Below are positions 10,050 through 21,941 of a stretch of 64,000 nt of DNA, one piece after another (the stretch's first letter is position 1; each line of letters begins with the position of its first letter). A program made the translations under genes and the position numbers. Source of the DNA: Zasmidium citrigriseum (taxonomy: Eukaryota > Ascomycota > Dothideomycetes > Mycosphaerellales > Mycosphaerellaceae); assembly GCA_002786025.1 (NCBI GenBank), contig NHNW01000058.1, positions 62,001-126,000 of the forward strand. Reading direction: 5' to 3'. Below the pieces are notes generated by a model. That model did no database searches. It had not been told where the DNA came from and saw only the letters and a list, made by a program, of their open reading frames with translations.

Positions 10050-11801
10050 TCACAATGGCTCCGAAACACTCCTCATCGAAGACCTCGCAAATCTGTTCTT
10101 TCGGCAGCGATTGCACGCCCGCAAGTCGCATTGCCGACACTCGAAGACATCCTCATCCACGGATTCATGGCATTCCTGGCACTGATGGTCGTTCCTGATC
10201 CGGCGCCATCTGCTGTGCATGCAGTCATGCTCGTTGTTCTCACCTCTCTGGCCCTGATGAGTCCCACTCTCTGTTGATGGCTCAACTCCGCCTCGAGATT
10301 TTTGCGTAGCCGCTGTGCCAGTCTCTGGAGGATCGCCAGGCTTTTCAACAGCAGCAGATCTGTTCTGGCCAGCGTCCTGCTCGTCGTCACTCACCCAGTC
10401 CTGTTCCCATTCCGAATGGTCGGAGAAATCAGATTCCCAACTCGAAGGTGATCCAATCACCACGGGGTGGCGCTTGGTCCCAGCCGATGGCCCAGCGACA
10501 GCGGGTGCTGGAGTCGCGTGTCGAGTAACGGGCTGGCTGTGAAGAACTCGAACTGGCTGGTAGAGTCGCCGGTTGGAGTTGCGATTCACATTCTGAGCAG
10601 CCGTTCCAAGAAGACGGTTCTCTTCCCATCTGTCACAAGAACAAGTCTTCCAAGGCTTTGCACAGACATAACAAAATTCGGCTCGACATCTGCACCTGCG
10701 CAAAACCGTCAGTGTGGCACAACTGATCGAAAAGACCACCTACCAGATATGGTTGCACCCAGACACCAGCTCAACGACTCGATTGCACTTCGGGCATCTT
10801 TGCCATTGCTGCGCGTCGGCAGTCTCAATGAGCTGCTGCAAAGCTTCGTCATCTCGACAATCGCCAGAGTGGGAAGGACCTTTGCATTCGGCGCATGTCG
10901 TCTTCCGGCAGTTCGGGCATGTGGCTATGTTACCAGAACGTGCTTCGTTCGGGATGAAAGCGTTGCAGGAACGAGAATGGCAGTACGTCCTGTCTCGAGT
11001 GCTGAGCTCGGTATACTTGGCTTCAAACTCCTTCGCCAGGTCTGAAGGCAAGAAGAAGCGCACCTGGCTCAACTGGATCTCCTGATTATCGCAGCGCGGC
11101 GGGAACAGAGCCTCATCTTTCATGGACAACCGAAAAAGATTTGCAAGACAGTCTCGGCAGTACTCATGGTTGCAAGGCGCTCGCGCGACTTCGTAGAAGT
11201 CCTTTTCTTCACTGCAGGCTACGCAGACTCGGCGACGGCGTTTGCGAGTCTTTTGTCGGGAGGCTGCCCACGCAGACGACTCCGCAACGGTGCCTTCTGA
11301 GTCGGAGTCATCTCTCGTTGTCTCCGGCGACAGTGAATCTTCTGGTGCCTGCATGTATATGGCTGCTGCTTTCTCGAGCATCTCTGGATCATCCCAAGGG
11401 TTCTTGTGCTCCGTCTTTTGCATCTTGCTTGGCCGGCCTTCCTGCTCGCCACTACCAGATACGGGTCCTTGCCCACCATTGGCGAGCCGCTGGGCAATCT
11501 CACGATCTTGAGCCTCCTGTTGCTCCTGCCGGTACGCTTCGGCGATCAAGTCTCGATCCTGCAAGATGGCCATCGCGATGCTCTGGGCCATGTTCCTGTC
11601 CTCGATGTACGAATCGCAATTCTTCAAATCTTCGACGTACATCTCCATGGCAAGCTGTGCATCCGTCTTGACATCTTCCCGCTGTTTGCCTTTCGCTCTT
11701 GCTGCCACCTCTTCGCTGTCTTCGAGCTGGATCTGGACGATGGTGCGTAGGGTGAGAGGATCGACGTTGGCGAAAGGCCCTTCCCAGACCATTGCCGCCA
11801 T
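10050..11801 (-). CDS. RBR (RING-IBR-RING) E3 ubiquitin ligase
   Basis: RING-between-RING ubiquitin ligase, 567 aa. Exons (reading leftward) 11801-10744 and 10695-10050; the 48-nt intron interrupts RING2 exactly at the Trp of CNHIW. RING1 spans about residues 193-237 (CVACSEEKDF to PPRC), IBR about 274-315 (CHSRSCNAF to GDC), RING2 begins at CPKC (336); the likely catalytic cysteine is C349 in SGCNHIW. A coiled, acidic N-terminal half precedes RING1. After a Ser/Pro-rich linker the C-terminus adds a second cysteine cluster (CMH..., CQECHE, FECRQCDLRACNRC), probably another zinc-binding module seen in related fungal RBR proteins. Substrate unknown. Confidence 0.92.
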
Positions 11802-12056
11802 TTTGTGGGTCTACTTTAGGCTGATGGGTCCTTCAACTGTCTCGTTGTTCTTTCGGTACGAGGATGGTAGATGTCACAGTCGATGGTGATGAGAGTGCTG
11901 CCCCTCACAGCCAATGCCCAGCCACTGCTTCTATCAGCATCATCCATGGTCTTGAACAAGGAGCTGTGAAGGGCTATCCATGCAACCGAGCAAGGTCAAA
12001 GAAGCTTCATTCACCAGGCTCTATTCCACGCTCTGTCGACACTCAACCAGCTACCG

Positions 12057-13214
12057 CTACCCAATCTGCTCAAACCTCACCTCCGGCCACTCCTCACTCG
12101 GCCCATCCAACAAGCCCCCCTCCTCCCCCTTCAAAAACATCCCCATAAACGCAGCAACATACTCCGCCACAACATCCCTCGCCCTCAACCCCGGAATCGT
12201 CCCACTATACTCCTCAAACGCCTTCGGCAAACTTCCCCTCAACCCAAAAACATCCACAAGCAACGGCAAATCCGTAAACGTCAAATGAAAACTCCCCTCG
12301 AGAGACAAATGCCTCTTATACCCCATGAAAGCGTCATAGAGTTCCGGCATCCCTGCACTGTCGACGAAAGGCGGCTCGTTGAAGAGCAGGAAAGGCGCAG
12401 TTAGGGTAGGGAGGTGGAAGGCTGTGTCGTTGTTGTTCGTGCCTGTGGTGTTGAAACCGTAGGGTGAGCCGTCGAGGTCGATGGCGCTGAGGAAGCGGGT
12501 GTCGTCGTAGGTTGCGCGGACGGAGGTTGCGCCGCCGAGGGAGTGGCCGAAGATGGCGACTTTTTCTGCACTGGATCCACAGTGCTCGCGCAAAGAACTA
12601 TGTCGAGATTTGAGAGAATCGACGACGAAACTCGCATCCTGCGAACGGACTTGCACGTCGGTGTCGAGTTCTTGGTTCGTCCAGGTTTCGTGGCCGAGGG
12701 TGAGGCTTCCGTCTGGGTATTCGATGACGGCGGCGTCGTAGGGATGATCCATCGTGATTACGATGAAACCCTTCGATGCTACGGCTTGGGCTTGGGAAGA
12801 GGAGATTAGGCGCGAGACGCCGAGGCCGTGGGAGAAGAGGACGATGGGGAATTCTCCTCTCAAACCCCTCCCTGGACAAACTGGCAGCCTCAATCTCTTC
12901 AAATAACTCGTCGAATTCGGCCAACCATAGAAATCCGTTAGAGGACCCAGGATCTCGGCCGTTTTATTGGGCGTGTAAAGGTATTGCTCTGGGTCTTTGC
13001 ATTCTCCAGCAAGCATCGTAGGCCGAATGACCGAGACCATCAGTTTCCGTGGTCCTCCATTTGGATCATAGGGATCGACTCTATCATGATCAACAAGCTC
13101 GAGCGCTTTGATGTCGGTGGCGTATTTGCCATTGGGCTTCGGCAGGAGGACGGCATCGTTGCCAGCTAGTACGGTTGCTGCGAGCAGCGTAAGGCTGAGA
13201 AATGAGATCCTCAT
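12057..13214 (-). CDS. Secreted PAF-acetylhydrolase-like lipase
   Basis: Alpha/beta hydrolase of the platelet-activating-factor acetylhydrolase (isoform II) type, 385 aa in one exon. It starts with a hydrophobic signal peptide ending near VLAG (residue 18). The nucleophile elbow is GHSLGG with Ser225; the acid is probably Asp248 in DLDGSPYG or Asp246; the histidine is probably His310 in EGSFHLTF. An oxyanion-type motif SHGLGVSR lies near residue 129. Several Asn-X-Ser/Thr sites fit secretion. These enzymes cleave short or oxidised acyl chains from phospholipids; the fungal secreted forms are little studied. It lies upstream of, and on the same strand as, the RBR gene. Confidence 0.88.
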   Translation of the reverse strand: MRISFLSLTLLAATVLAGNDAVLLPKPNGKYATDIKALELVDHDRVDPYDPNGGPRKLMVSVIRPTMLAGECKDPEQYLYTPNKTAEILGPLTDFYGWPNSTSYLKRLRLPVCPGRGLRGEFPIVLFSHGLGVSRLISSSQAQAVASKGFIVITMDHPYDAAVIEYPDGSLTLGHETWTNQELDTDVQVRSQDASFVVDSLKSRHSSLREHCGSSAEKVAIFGHSLGGATSVRATYDDTRFLSAIDLDGSPYGFNTTGTNNNDTAFHLPTLTAPFLLFNEPPFVDSAGMPELYDAFMGYKRHLSLEGSFHLTFTDLPLLVDVFGLRGSLPKAFEEYSGTIPGLRARDVVAEYVAAFMGMFLKGEEGGLLDGPSEEWPEVRFEQIG

Positions 13215-13589
13215 GTCGACGAGGCTATGAAATTGTTATCTGATCAAGGTGACAGGAGGGCTGAGCAAGTTTTATACCTCAAGAGCTGAAGTGGTACGAG
13301 TAGGCCCCACACCAATGCAGGTACTAAAGCCCTTGGCAAGCCGCGCATTGATTTCCTGTTGTTCAGCTCTGGATGCAGCTAAACTGCGAGATTTTGGAGG
13401 CCTCGCATTCGCTCAAGTTGAACGAGACTGCCGAGTCGTAGAACTTTGATGGAGACACATTGCCGGGACTGACATGTTGTCTCTGGCGCTGTTCAACACA
13501 CCGGAAATCGAATCGGTGTTCAGCTTGCGTAACGTATTCCATTCCTACTCGTATTAATCAATGTAGTGCATATCTCTCAGTCGTGTCAA
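13215..13589. other. Intergenic: promoter of the lipase gene, 3' side of GH51
   Basis: Spacer between two minus-strand secreted-enzyme genes. No gene or repeat recognised. Confidence 0.5.
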
Positions 13590-15864
13590 TCACCACCCAT
13601 GTCCTCCCCAATGTCCTCCCCAACCACCTCCATGCCCATACCCACCACCCCAATGATGTCCTCCATCCCACCCATGTCCACCTCCACCACCCGGACCCCA
13701 AGGATGCTTAATCCCCAAATCAGTATCCAGCACAGCAACACTCAACTCCGGCAGACTAAACTTAAACCGTCCAGATCGATCCGCAGTCAATGTACTAGTC
13801 GTCGTATTAACAATATTAATCCCCGTGAAAGGATCATTATACGCATAAGGATCCCCCGCGCCGTTCGTGAGGACCGTGAGTTGGGCTTTGGTACCTGGTC
13901 GTACGCCCTCGAATTTGACGTTCACGGGGACGGGGTCCCCGTTGGTGGTGTTGTAGGCGATGCCTTTCCAGACTAGAGCGCCGCGGGATTCGTCTTGGCC
14001 GGCGCCGTAGTAGAGTGGACCGTAGTTCGAGGTTACGGGGAGGGTTTTGGAAATGGGGTGGTGGGCGAAGAGTGACCAGACGTACCAGCTCGTGCTTCGT
14101 GTGGTGAGTTTCGGATCCGCAGCGAATTGCACGACCGTCACTGCCCACTGCCAACGGTTCAAGTTTCTCAAGACTGGAGCGTAGAAAGTCCCTCGAATGC
14201 GATCTGAGTTGCGCTCGTAGCCGATCAGAGAATCTCCCTCGCCCACGGCGCCGATCCAGATGGGATAGGGTAGGAGACCGCCGTTCCAGCGTGTTCCGCC
14301 GTTGGGGTGCGTGGCGGCAACCTCGCCGATGATGTGACCAATGTCATTGTCGAAACGGTCGAATTCCTCAACGAGCTCGTCGGGCTCGCGGTAGGGGTGG
14401 TAGTCGCCAATCGAGTCCTTGGGATACTGGATCCCATCGGTGGTGTTAGGGCCAGATGTTGCTCCATCTCCAGCAGGATCAGACGTCGCTGCACTTCCGA
14501 TGACTTGTAGTTCTGGATACTTCGCACGGATGGCATCGTGGAACATAGGGAAGCGGTAGGCTTTGTACGATTCCCAGCCTTCGGGGTATCCAGCTAGCCA
14601 GTCCTCGTTGCCGATTTCCACGCCGTAGAGTGGGAAGGGTTCTGGATGGCCGAGTTCTGCTCGACGAGCGCCCCAGGTGGAAGTGGCTGGGCCGACGATG
14701 AATTCGATCTCGTTGAGGGCGTCATCGATGAAGGGCTGAAGGTCGGATTGAGGGGTCACGTCGCCGTTGAGAGCGAGGCCGGCCCAGACTGCCACAACTG
14801 CATGAAAGTGTGAGTATCGCGGAAAGAATCATTCGTAAGATGATATCTCTTACCGCTTTGCAAGTTCATATCCTCCGCCCACTCGAGATACTCAACAAGA
14901 CCGAGACCGTTCGTCTGTTGATAGTTCCAGACACCAGGGAAGCCAGGACGATCTTTCAGAGGGCCAATGCTTTGCTTCCAGTCCCAGTATGTGGCATTCG
15001 TGTTGCCCTCCAGCATGTTGCCGCCCGGAAAGCGAAGCCAGCTCTGACGGGCCTATTAGTTTCTATGTTCCAGCATTCTCAATGACAGTACTTACGGGAT
15101 TCATCTCCGCCAAAGCCTCAGCAACATCAACCCTCAATCCATTCTTCCGGTTCTTATACGTCGGAGGAAACAGACTGATCAAGTTGAAGTCCAAACCCTC
15201 ACTCCCTGCACCCTTCGGATCAAACGTCACCGCAAAAGTATTATTCGAATTCGGCGCATCCTTCCCAGGAGTCAATTCGAACTCATGTTCAACCCACTCG
15301 CCCGCCTGCGCCTTAGACGGAACCTCCACACTACCAAAAACATCGTCCGTCAAAGCAGATTGCAGACTCGCGGTGAAAGACCCTTCATAGGAACCACGGA
15401 CCCAGAAGCTGCCGGTGTATTTCTGCTGGCTGACGGCGATGCCCCAGTAGCCGTCGTTGGCGAAGCCGATGGGGCCTGTGGAGGAGTTGCCGGAGCTGAC
15501 ACGCATGGAAGCTGGGAGAGCGGTGGAGAGTGGCTTGTCGAGGAATTGTAGAGTCAGAGAGGCGCCGTTGACAGGGTGGTATCCGCTGAGGTTGACGGGG
15601 TATTGCTCGCTGAATTGGAAGGCACGATTGCGGATGAGTTCGGCGTAGATGCCGCCGTCGCCGGAGTTGTTGATATCCTAGAACTACCGTTAGCATGGCA
15701 AAGCTCTGGTCAGGATATTTACGTACCTCATGCAAAAAGCCATAGCCGTAGTGGTGCTTCGAATCATAAGTAGCATTGCCACCCGTCTTCTTGACAGTGA
15801 TATCCACAGCGTTCGCCGCAGCAACACAGACAGAGGCCACAAAGGCCCGCTTCAAGCTCACCAT
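13590..15864 (-). CDS. Alpha-L-arabinofuranosidase, GH51, with Gly/His/Trp-rich tail
   Basis: Secreted plant cell-wall enzyme releasing terminal arabinose from arabinan/arabinoxylan, 705 aa. Exons leftward: 15864-15727, 15677-15096, 15043-14854, 14797-13590. A signal peptide (ending near AANA, residue 19) precedes the N-terminal beta-sandwich; the TIM barrel begins around SWLRFPGGNMLEG; the acid/base is Glu368 in IGNEDW and the nucleophile is probably Glu462 in IIGEVAAT; the C-terminal arabinofuranosidase beta-sandwich ends with LSVAVLDTDLG. Beyond it are about 40 extra residues almost entirely Gly, His, Trp and Tyr, which is not part of the GH51 fold. The third intron boundary at 15044 was chosen because it restores MNPSWLRFPGGN. 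Confidence 0.92.
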
Positions 15865-16936
15865 GATCGCTCTCACAATCTCGAGAACCTACCGTCCTCC
15901 CTCAATGCGATCATAGCTGTATTTGTATCAACATGTCTCCTCACTGCCAAGTCTCTAGGCGAATGTCACCTCCACAATAAACTTCATCCTCATGGCATGA
16001 AGTGGGGATAAAAGACGGAATACATGCACCAAGAACGCCTTGTCAGGAACTTTCCACTGCTTTGTGGAGTGGTGATTGGAGGGGTTACGGCGTGCCTGGG
16101 CGGAGAAATCGGCGTCATGACTATCGGTTCCTGCAGGTATTTATCCAGCCCATGTCGATCGCCTCATGAGATTGGAGCCGATGTTGCCGGGTGGTCTTGG
16201 AAGTCGTTCAGTCGTATTGACGGTTGAGCATGTGGAGCTGGAATGCTGGGCGAAGTAGATGATGTGATGAGACAGACGAGAGACGTCGAGATGTTCATGT
16301 TCTGTGAATCTTGGTGGTCTGATGAGGTGCAAAGACTCGGGAGAAGTGAGAGCGAGGCTCGGCGTAGCGGACCGAGCTCCGGCGGTCTTCAGCAGAGAGA
16401 CGACGCAGATGAAAGAGTGACTTACCCATAGAGTTGTAAGTGCTTTGGCATTAGATTGAGCTGAAGCGCACGACCCATGTGCAATATCTATGGCTGCCAT
16501 CCTTCGCAATCCGCAATTTCTCTTTGTCGTCAAGATTCGCTGAAATTCCGGACTGCTTGCAGCGCAGCCGATGCCTCTTAATCGAACAGGTGAAGTCTGC
16601 GTCTATCTGCGAGCATGATCGAAGTAATGTGGCCTCCCATGTAGTCGCTCCTGACCTAAAGTCCGTGGCAACATGTGACAATTATGAGCACGCTCGTCTT
16701 GGCATATCCAACCGGATCGACGCGGGCGTCAGACTGGCACCTGGATTACGCTTGTAGTCGCGCGTGACGGACTTTACTGCTCCAGAAGTCCAGATCTCAT
16801 CGTGAAGTGAGAAGTAGTTTGCTGATCGCAGGAGGCGTTTGATCCTGATGAAGCTGCCCGTGATCCTTTCCGTCGTCCTTGTGGCTGAGGTTGGTACTTC
16901 ACTCTCGTGTGCGGAAGGTCGCAGAATCTCGACGTC
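15865..16936. other. Intergenic: GH51 promoter and RTR1 3' flank
   Basis: About 1.1 kb without a convincing gene; only short random frames. It should hold the upstream control region of the arabinofuranosidase and the 3' end of the RTR1 transcript. Confidence 0.5.
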
Positions 16937-17764
16937 TCAGTCGGCGTCATCGCTGTAGTCGTCGTCGCTATCATCTGCCGTCTTCTTGGCCTTTCCATAT
17001 TGCTTCGTTTGGTAGCCTTCGATAGAAGAGTAATGCCCAGGCGCCGCTTCTGCCATATGAGGTTTGAAAGGCTTCGGCTGCTTCTCGACAATCGTATCGG
17101 CCATAACTTGATTGGGCCTGAAAGAAGTTGTCTTTTCGCCACGCTCTCTGGCCAGTTCCTCATTGTCGACTACCTTCTTTCGCCACTCATTGACACGGGA
17201 GGTTCTGTCGGCGCGACGAATAGCAGTCTCCATCTCCGGAGTGCGGTCGTCCTGACGAAGTTGAACTTCGGGTTGTTCCTCTGGCGCTCTCTCCCAAGCA
17301 GGCACCTCGCTGAGCTGGGCCTTGACATAGAAGGCCTTCTTGGCACAGTCGTTACTGCACCAGTCGCCCATGCTTTTCTTCAGCTTCCAAGTCGCACTTT
17401 CGCCCAGAGATTGGGACCGCGGCTGGTTCCCACATAGCACGTAGCCACACTTGCCATCAATACGGCGTTCCTCGACCAAGCTGTCAAAGTCGGACGGCTG
17501 GAAGGCTTTGATCAGATTCAGGTAAGTGAAAGCTTCCTTGGTAGAGAAAGTGTCGCCGGCAGGGTAGTCGACGAGCGCGAGGATGGAGTTGAGGATGGCG
17601 GCCTCGACGTCTTTCCGATGTTGGATCAGATAGGCATGCTTGAGGGCGATATTGAGGTTGTTGCGGTCCTTCTCGACCTGCGCCTTCTGCTCGTCGGAGG
17701 CTGTTGGGGCCTTTGCTGGCGTCTTTTGCTTCAATATGGACTTTGCCGGGACGCCTGATGCCAT
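16937..17764 (-). CDS. RTR1: RNA polymerase II CTD phosphatase Rtr1/RPAP2 family
   Basis: Rtr1/RPAP2-family protein, 275 aa, one exon, acting on phosphorylated serine 5 of the polymerase II C-terminal domain and in polymerase II assembly/import. The atypical zinc finger is visible: CGYVLCGNQP in the centre, then WCSNDCAKKAFYVKAQLSEVPAW, the two cysteine pairs and the conserved QLS..P.W of the family. Before it lies a helical region (FQPSDFDSLVEERRIDGKCG). The C-terminus is acidic (DDSDDDYSDDAD). The start is the ATG giving MASGVPAKSILK; upstream frame extension is low-quality. Shares a 472-bp divergent promoter region with BBC1. Confidence 0.88.
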   Translation of the reverse strand: MASGVPAKSILKQKTPAKAPTASDEQKAQVEKDRNNLNIALKHAYLIQHRKDVEAAILNSILALVDYPAGDTFSTKEAFTYLNLIKAFQPSDFDSLVEERRIDGKCGYVLCGNQPRSQSLGESATWKLKKSMGDWCSNDCAKKAFYVKAQLSEVPAWERAPEEQPEVQLRQDDRTPEMETAIRRADRTSRVNEWRKKVVDNEELARERGEKTTSFRPNQVMADTIVEKQPKPFKPHMAEAAPGHYSSIEGYQTKQYGKAKKTADDSDDDYSDDAD

Positions 17765-18236
17765 AGTCAAGATTTGATGGTTGTTGTCGAGAGGATCAAG
17801 AAAGGATTGCGGGAGTCTGTCTTTGTGGCTCTCGCGGGTGTGGCGCATGCAGGTGATTTGCTTTAGCGGTGGCTGCGTGAAATGACGATGGCTCAGCCGG
17901 AGAAGCAGCGGCGTGTGGTGGTGCCCACGTTGCTGGCCAAACACACCGCAGCTCCTCCCCTTCGCCGCCGACGACGACCTGAGCTGCTGCGGTCTGGTCT
18001 GACTGTACGTACGATATACATTCACCCACCTGTCAGAGCAGCCCGCCTTCCCGCCCTCCCGCCGGCCGCTCCCACGCCGAGCGAGACTGCACGCTGCTGT
18101 TGGCAGCTGGACAGGCAGCACACTTGAAACTGGGCGTCCACGCGGACATTGCGTCAATTGTTTGCCCGGCTGGCTCTACACCTTACAGCACTGGTACCAC
18201 GCCACCCCGCCGTAATACAGCTCCTCCACCACCGCC
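17765..18236. promoter_or_regulatory. Divergent promoter between RTR1 and BBC1
   Basis: 472 bp between two oppositely oriented start codons. It includes GC-rich and C/T-rich stretches; no TATA box stands out. Confidence 0.5.
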
Positions 18237-21200
18237 ATGGCGTCGCTGTTCAAGGTCAAGGCGCTGTACGATTTCGAGGCCAAGGAGGAGGACGACCTGG
18301 GCTTTCCCGCCGGCCAGATCATCGATGTGACCGAGGAGGTCGACGACAACTGGCTGGAAGGCAAATACAACGATGTGACGGGTGCGAGCAAGAGCGGCAT
18401 CTTCCCGCGAGAATTCGTGGACAAGTATGAGCCCGAGGTGCCTGTACGGCCATCTCGACCCTCTCGCCCCAAGCAGGAGTCTTCTGCTCCAGCGCCAGTG
18501 CCAGCACCCGTACCTGCTGCCGAGCCGGAGCGCGAAGAGCCTGAGGTGCCCGTCATGTCCAAGCCAGCACCACCGCCAGTGGAGATCCCCGCCAGCAGAG
18601 AGGAAGAGATGACCTCGCCGCCATCCGCCACCAACCCCAAATCGCCCCCACCTGCTCCTAAACCAGCTCCAGCAGAACCTGCCGCAGCTCCCGCCAGTGC
18701 GAAGAAGCCTCCTCCAGTGGCTGCCAAGTCCAATGCCTTCCGAGACCGCATTGCTGCCTTCAATCAGCCTGCCGCCGCTCCAATTGCTCCAATGGTGCCC
18801 GGCCAGAAGCCGCAAGGAACTTCTTTTATCAAGAAACCATTCGTGGCACCGCCTCCAATGTCTAATTCCTATGTGCCGCCGCCCAAGCAAGAGCCTGTAC
18901 ACAAGCCATATATCAGGGAGGAAGACCCCGAGATCAGGCGTAGATTGGAGGAAGATCGTGCAGCAGCCGAATCAGCCGGTCTGACGGGCGAAGGTGGACA
19001 AGAAGAAGACGAGGATGCACCAAAGCCTACAAGCTTGAAGGAGCGAATTGCTCGCCTCCAGCAACAGCAGATGGAGCAGGCGCAAAGGCGTGCAGAGGGT
19101 GGTTCCAAAGAGAAGAAGAAGCCACCTCCCAGAAAGCCATCAGAGCCCTCAGAAGAAGGTATTGAAGCCGAGGGCGAGGAGATGGAGCGTGAGAGGAGTG
19201 CAGATACAGAGAGGGCTTCGTTGGATGTGTCCAGAGAGAAGCCCCGTGTTCCGTCAGCACAGAGACGTCCTACAGAGCCCATGTCTCCTGTACCTGTTGC
19301 ACCTGATTCTGAGCTTGTCAGCGATGGAAACGAAGCAGATCACTCTGCTGCTGGAGAGACGACCGAGGATGATGCAGGAACCATTGGACCTGAAGATAGT
19401 GACGAGACCAGTGCCCCAGCTCCTCCACGCCGTGCCAGCACAGCGCCGAAGAAAGAGCCCGATGTTGGTGATGAAGAAGACACCACCGAAGACGCTGAGG
19501 ACGACGAAGACAGCATGGATGAGGAGACCAAGCGACGAATGGAACTTCGGGAGCGCATGGCCAAGATGAGTGGTGGTATGGGCATGGCTGGCATGTTTGG
19601 TCCTCCAGGCGGTATGCCAATGCCAGGCGCAGCACCGCCCAAGAAGCGCTCGACAAAGGAAAGAAAGGCCAGCGAAGATGCAGGAGAAGTGCCAACATCT
19701 CAGTCACCGCCAGCGCAGCGGATTCCGATGATCCCGGTACCAGGACTGAACCGCGTTCAGAGCCCAGAGTCGGATCGAACACAACTGGTAGAAGGATCGC
19801 AGCCGGCGGCAGGAGAGCGTGACTTGTATGACCCACCAATGCCTCCCTCGCGAAAGTCCACACACGAAGAGCGCACTGCTCCTCCGCCGGTGCCCAAAGG
19901 TAAGGCAGACCACCGATCTGTTGGTTCGAGACGTGCATCGGTGCGACACAGCAAACCTGTCATCTATACACATTTGCGAGATCTTTCAATGTCGTCTTCA
20001 GATGGCGCGATGGAAAGTCCAACGATGTGGAAAGGCAGCTGTAGGTCGCATGATACGATCGAGCATACTTATCAAATATCACATACCCGTCGAGATCATA
20101 GCTGACTTTCTACAGATTCACGTCCGTCTGGCGCGCCTCCAGTGCCTGGTTCAGCACCTCGACCGCCTCCTCCGGAATCTCGACCTGTTCCACCACCACC
20201 GCCTGCAGGTCCTCTCTCGCCTGGTACTGGCTCGGAATCGGACGATGAGGCATCAATGCATCCGCCCAAGTCCACCGAGGGCTCTGGCGTAGATACTCCC
20301 GGACCTCTACCCATCAGGACTGCTTCTGGAGCCGCACCGCCGGTCCCGACCTCAGGATCAGTTCAGTCGCCAGATAACAAACGGTCTTCATACTTTGGCA
20401 GCGAGCCAATGTCAGCCACGTCAGACAAGAGAGCCAGCCGACCGCCTCCACCCGTACCTGGAAGCCCTTTGACATCGCCACGCCCTCCGCCTCCACCTCC
20501 GCCAACTGCCCAGCCTAGCCGGAGTGCCACGACTCATGAAGTTGACGATGAGCGGGGCGAGAGCGATTATGAAGGGGACTATGACACTGACATTGCATCC
20601 AGCGCCAAGCACAAAGATGCGTTGAAAGCACACGTTCGCGAGCCCAGTCTCGATGATAGCACAACCGCAGATGAGGCGCCAATGTCACCACCAGTACCGC
20701 CTCCCCACGCCACTGCACCAAGGGCAGTTCCTCCGCCACCGCCCTCAGCTCAGCCTCCTAAATCGAGACCATCGATGGACACGCCGCGGGCACCTCCTCC
20801 TGTACCGCCAGTAGCATCGCCGCAGATGGGTGACGATGAGGACTATGATCCATATCGATACGATACAGCATCGCAACGCGGTCCGCCTCCGCCAGTTCCA
20901 GGAGGAGTTCCCGTTGTAGCTCCACCTGTTCCACCCAGAGAGCCAGAACAGCGACAAGAAAGCTCTGCCGATGATCTTTATTCGACAACACCGCCCCGAA
21001 GATCATCAGAAGCACCTCAAAGACCAATGCCCGCGCCGCCTACCGAAGCCCCACCAGCTCGATCAGCGCCTCGACAATCGTTAGATGTACAGCGGTCGAA
21101 CACCACCGCTCGACGTTCAATGGATCAGCCCCGACCTTCTGGCGAATACAACGGGCAGATCGCACAAGATGTTAATCTAAGTGAAGACACGCCTTGGTGG

Positions 21201-21941
21201 ACTGCTCCTCATCCGCTCCCACCTGTTCTGCAAAGCCGCAATGGCGTTGATATTCTGTCCGAGTGCGAGGAGTCAACGACTTCGAAGCGTGGTGGTAGGA
21301 CGACCGTCTCCAAAGATATCTACGTCCTCTACATCGACTACAGCCAAACAATTATCAACGCACGATATGACTCAAGTAACCCTGCCGAAGTCTCACTCGA
21401 GCAAAGACACCTTCCACCACCACCAAAGCTCCGCCAAGATCAGCTGGAATCCTACTGGCAAAAGTTTGGACTCAAGATCTCCGAACAAGCCAATGCCATG
21501 GGCCACAGCAAGAAAGACACCACCGTCGGCGATGGCTCACCTACAACTCTCATCTCAGAGCTTATCAAACAACAACCTTCTGCCTTACAGCCTGTCGGCA
21601 CTCGTGCCTATGGCAGCCTCGTCTACGCTAATCTCGCCAACGCCTCAACGATGCAATTCGACGAGATCCGACCCGGCGACATCGTCACGCTTCGCAATGC
21701 CCGTTTCGAGGGCAGCCACGGCGCGATGAAGCACAAGTACAAGGTCGACTACGGCGTCTCTCACGTTGCGATCGTGGAAGAATGGGATGGCACGAGACGA
21801 GCTATTCGTGGCTGGGAGCAAGGAAGGGAGAAGAAGGATAAGGGTGTCAGGAGCGAGAAGTTTAGACTTGGTGATCTGAGGAGTGGTGAGGTCAAGGTTT
21901 GGAGGGTTGTTGGGAGGGATTGGGTGGAGTGGGAGAGTTAA
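18237..21941 (+). CDS. BBC1: Bbc1/Mti1-like SH3 protein of the actin patch
   Basis: Adaptor that binds type I myosin and tunes Arp2/3-driven actin assembly at endocytic patches; 1162 aa. Exons 18237-19899 and 20116-21941. An SH3 domain occupies residues 1-65 (KALYDFEAKEEDDLGF, then NWLEGKY and IFPREFV). A long disordered middle is rich in Pro, Glu and Lys, with coiled segments (KERIARLQQQQMEQAQ) and many PPPP motifs. The C-terminal about 200 residues (WWTAPHPLPPV, DIYVLYIDYSQT, GDIVTLRNARFEG, YGVSHVAIVEEWDGT) match the cysteine-protease-fold domain shared by Bbc1 and Aim3. The 216-nt intron is much longer than the window's usual 50 nt, but its donor, acceptor and phase join two Pro-rich segments cleanly. 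Confidence 0.87.

Noticed and set aside
16024..16757. Short frames between GH51 and RTR1
   Set aside because: Random length distribution and no motif; treated as intergenic.
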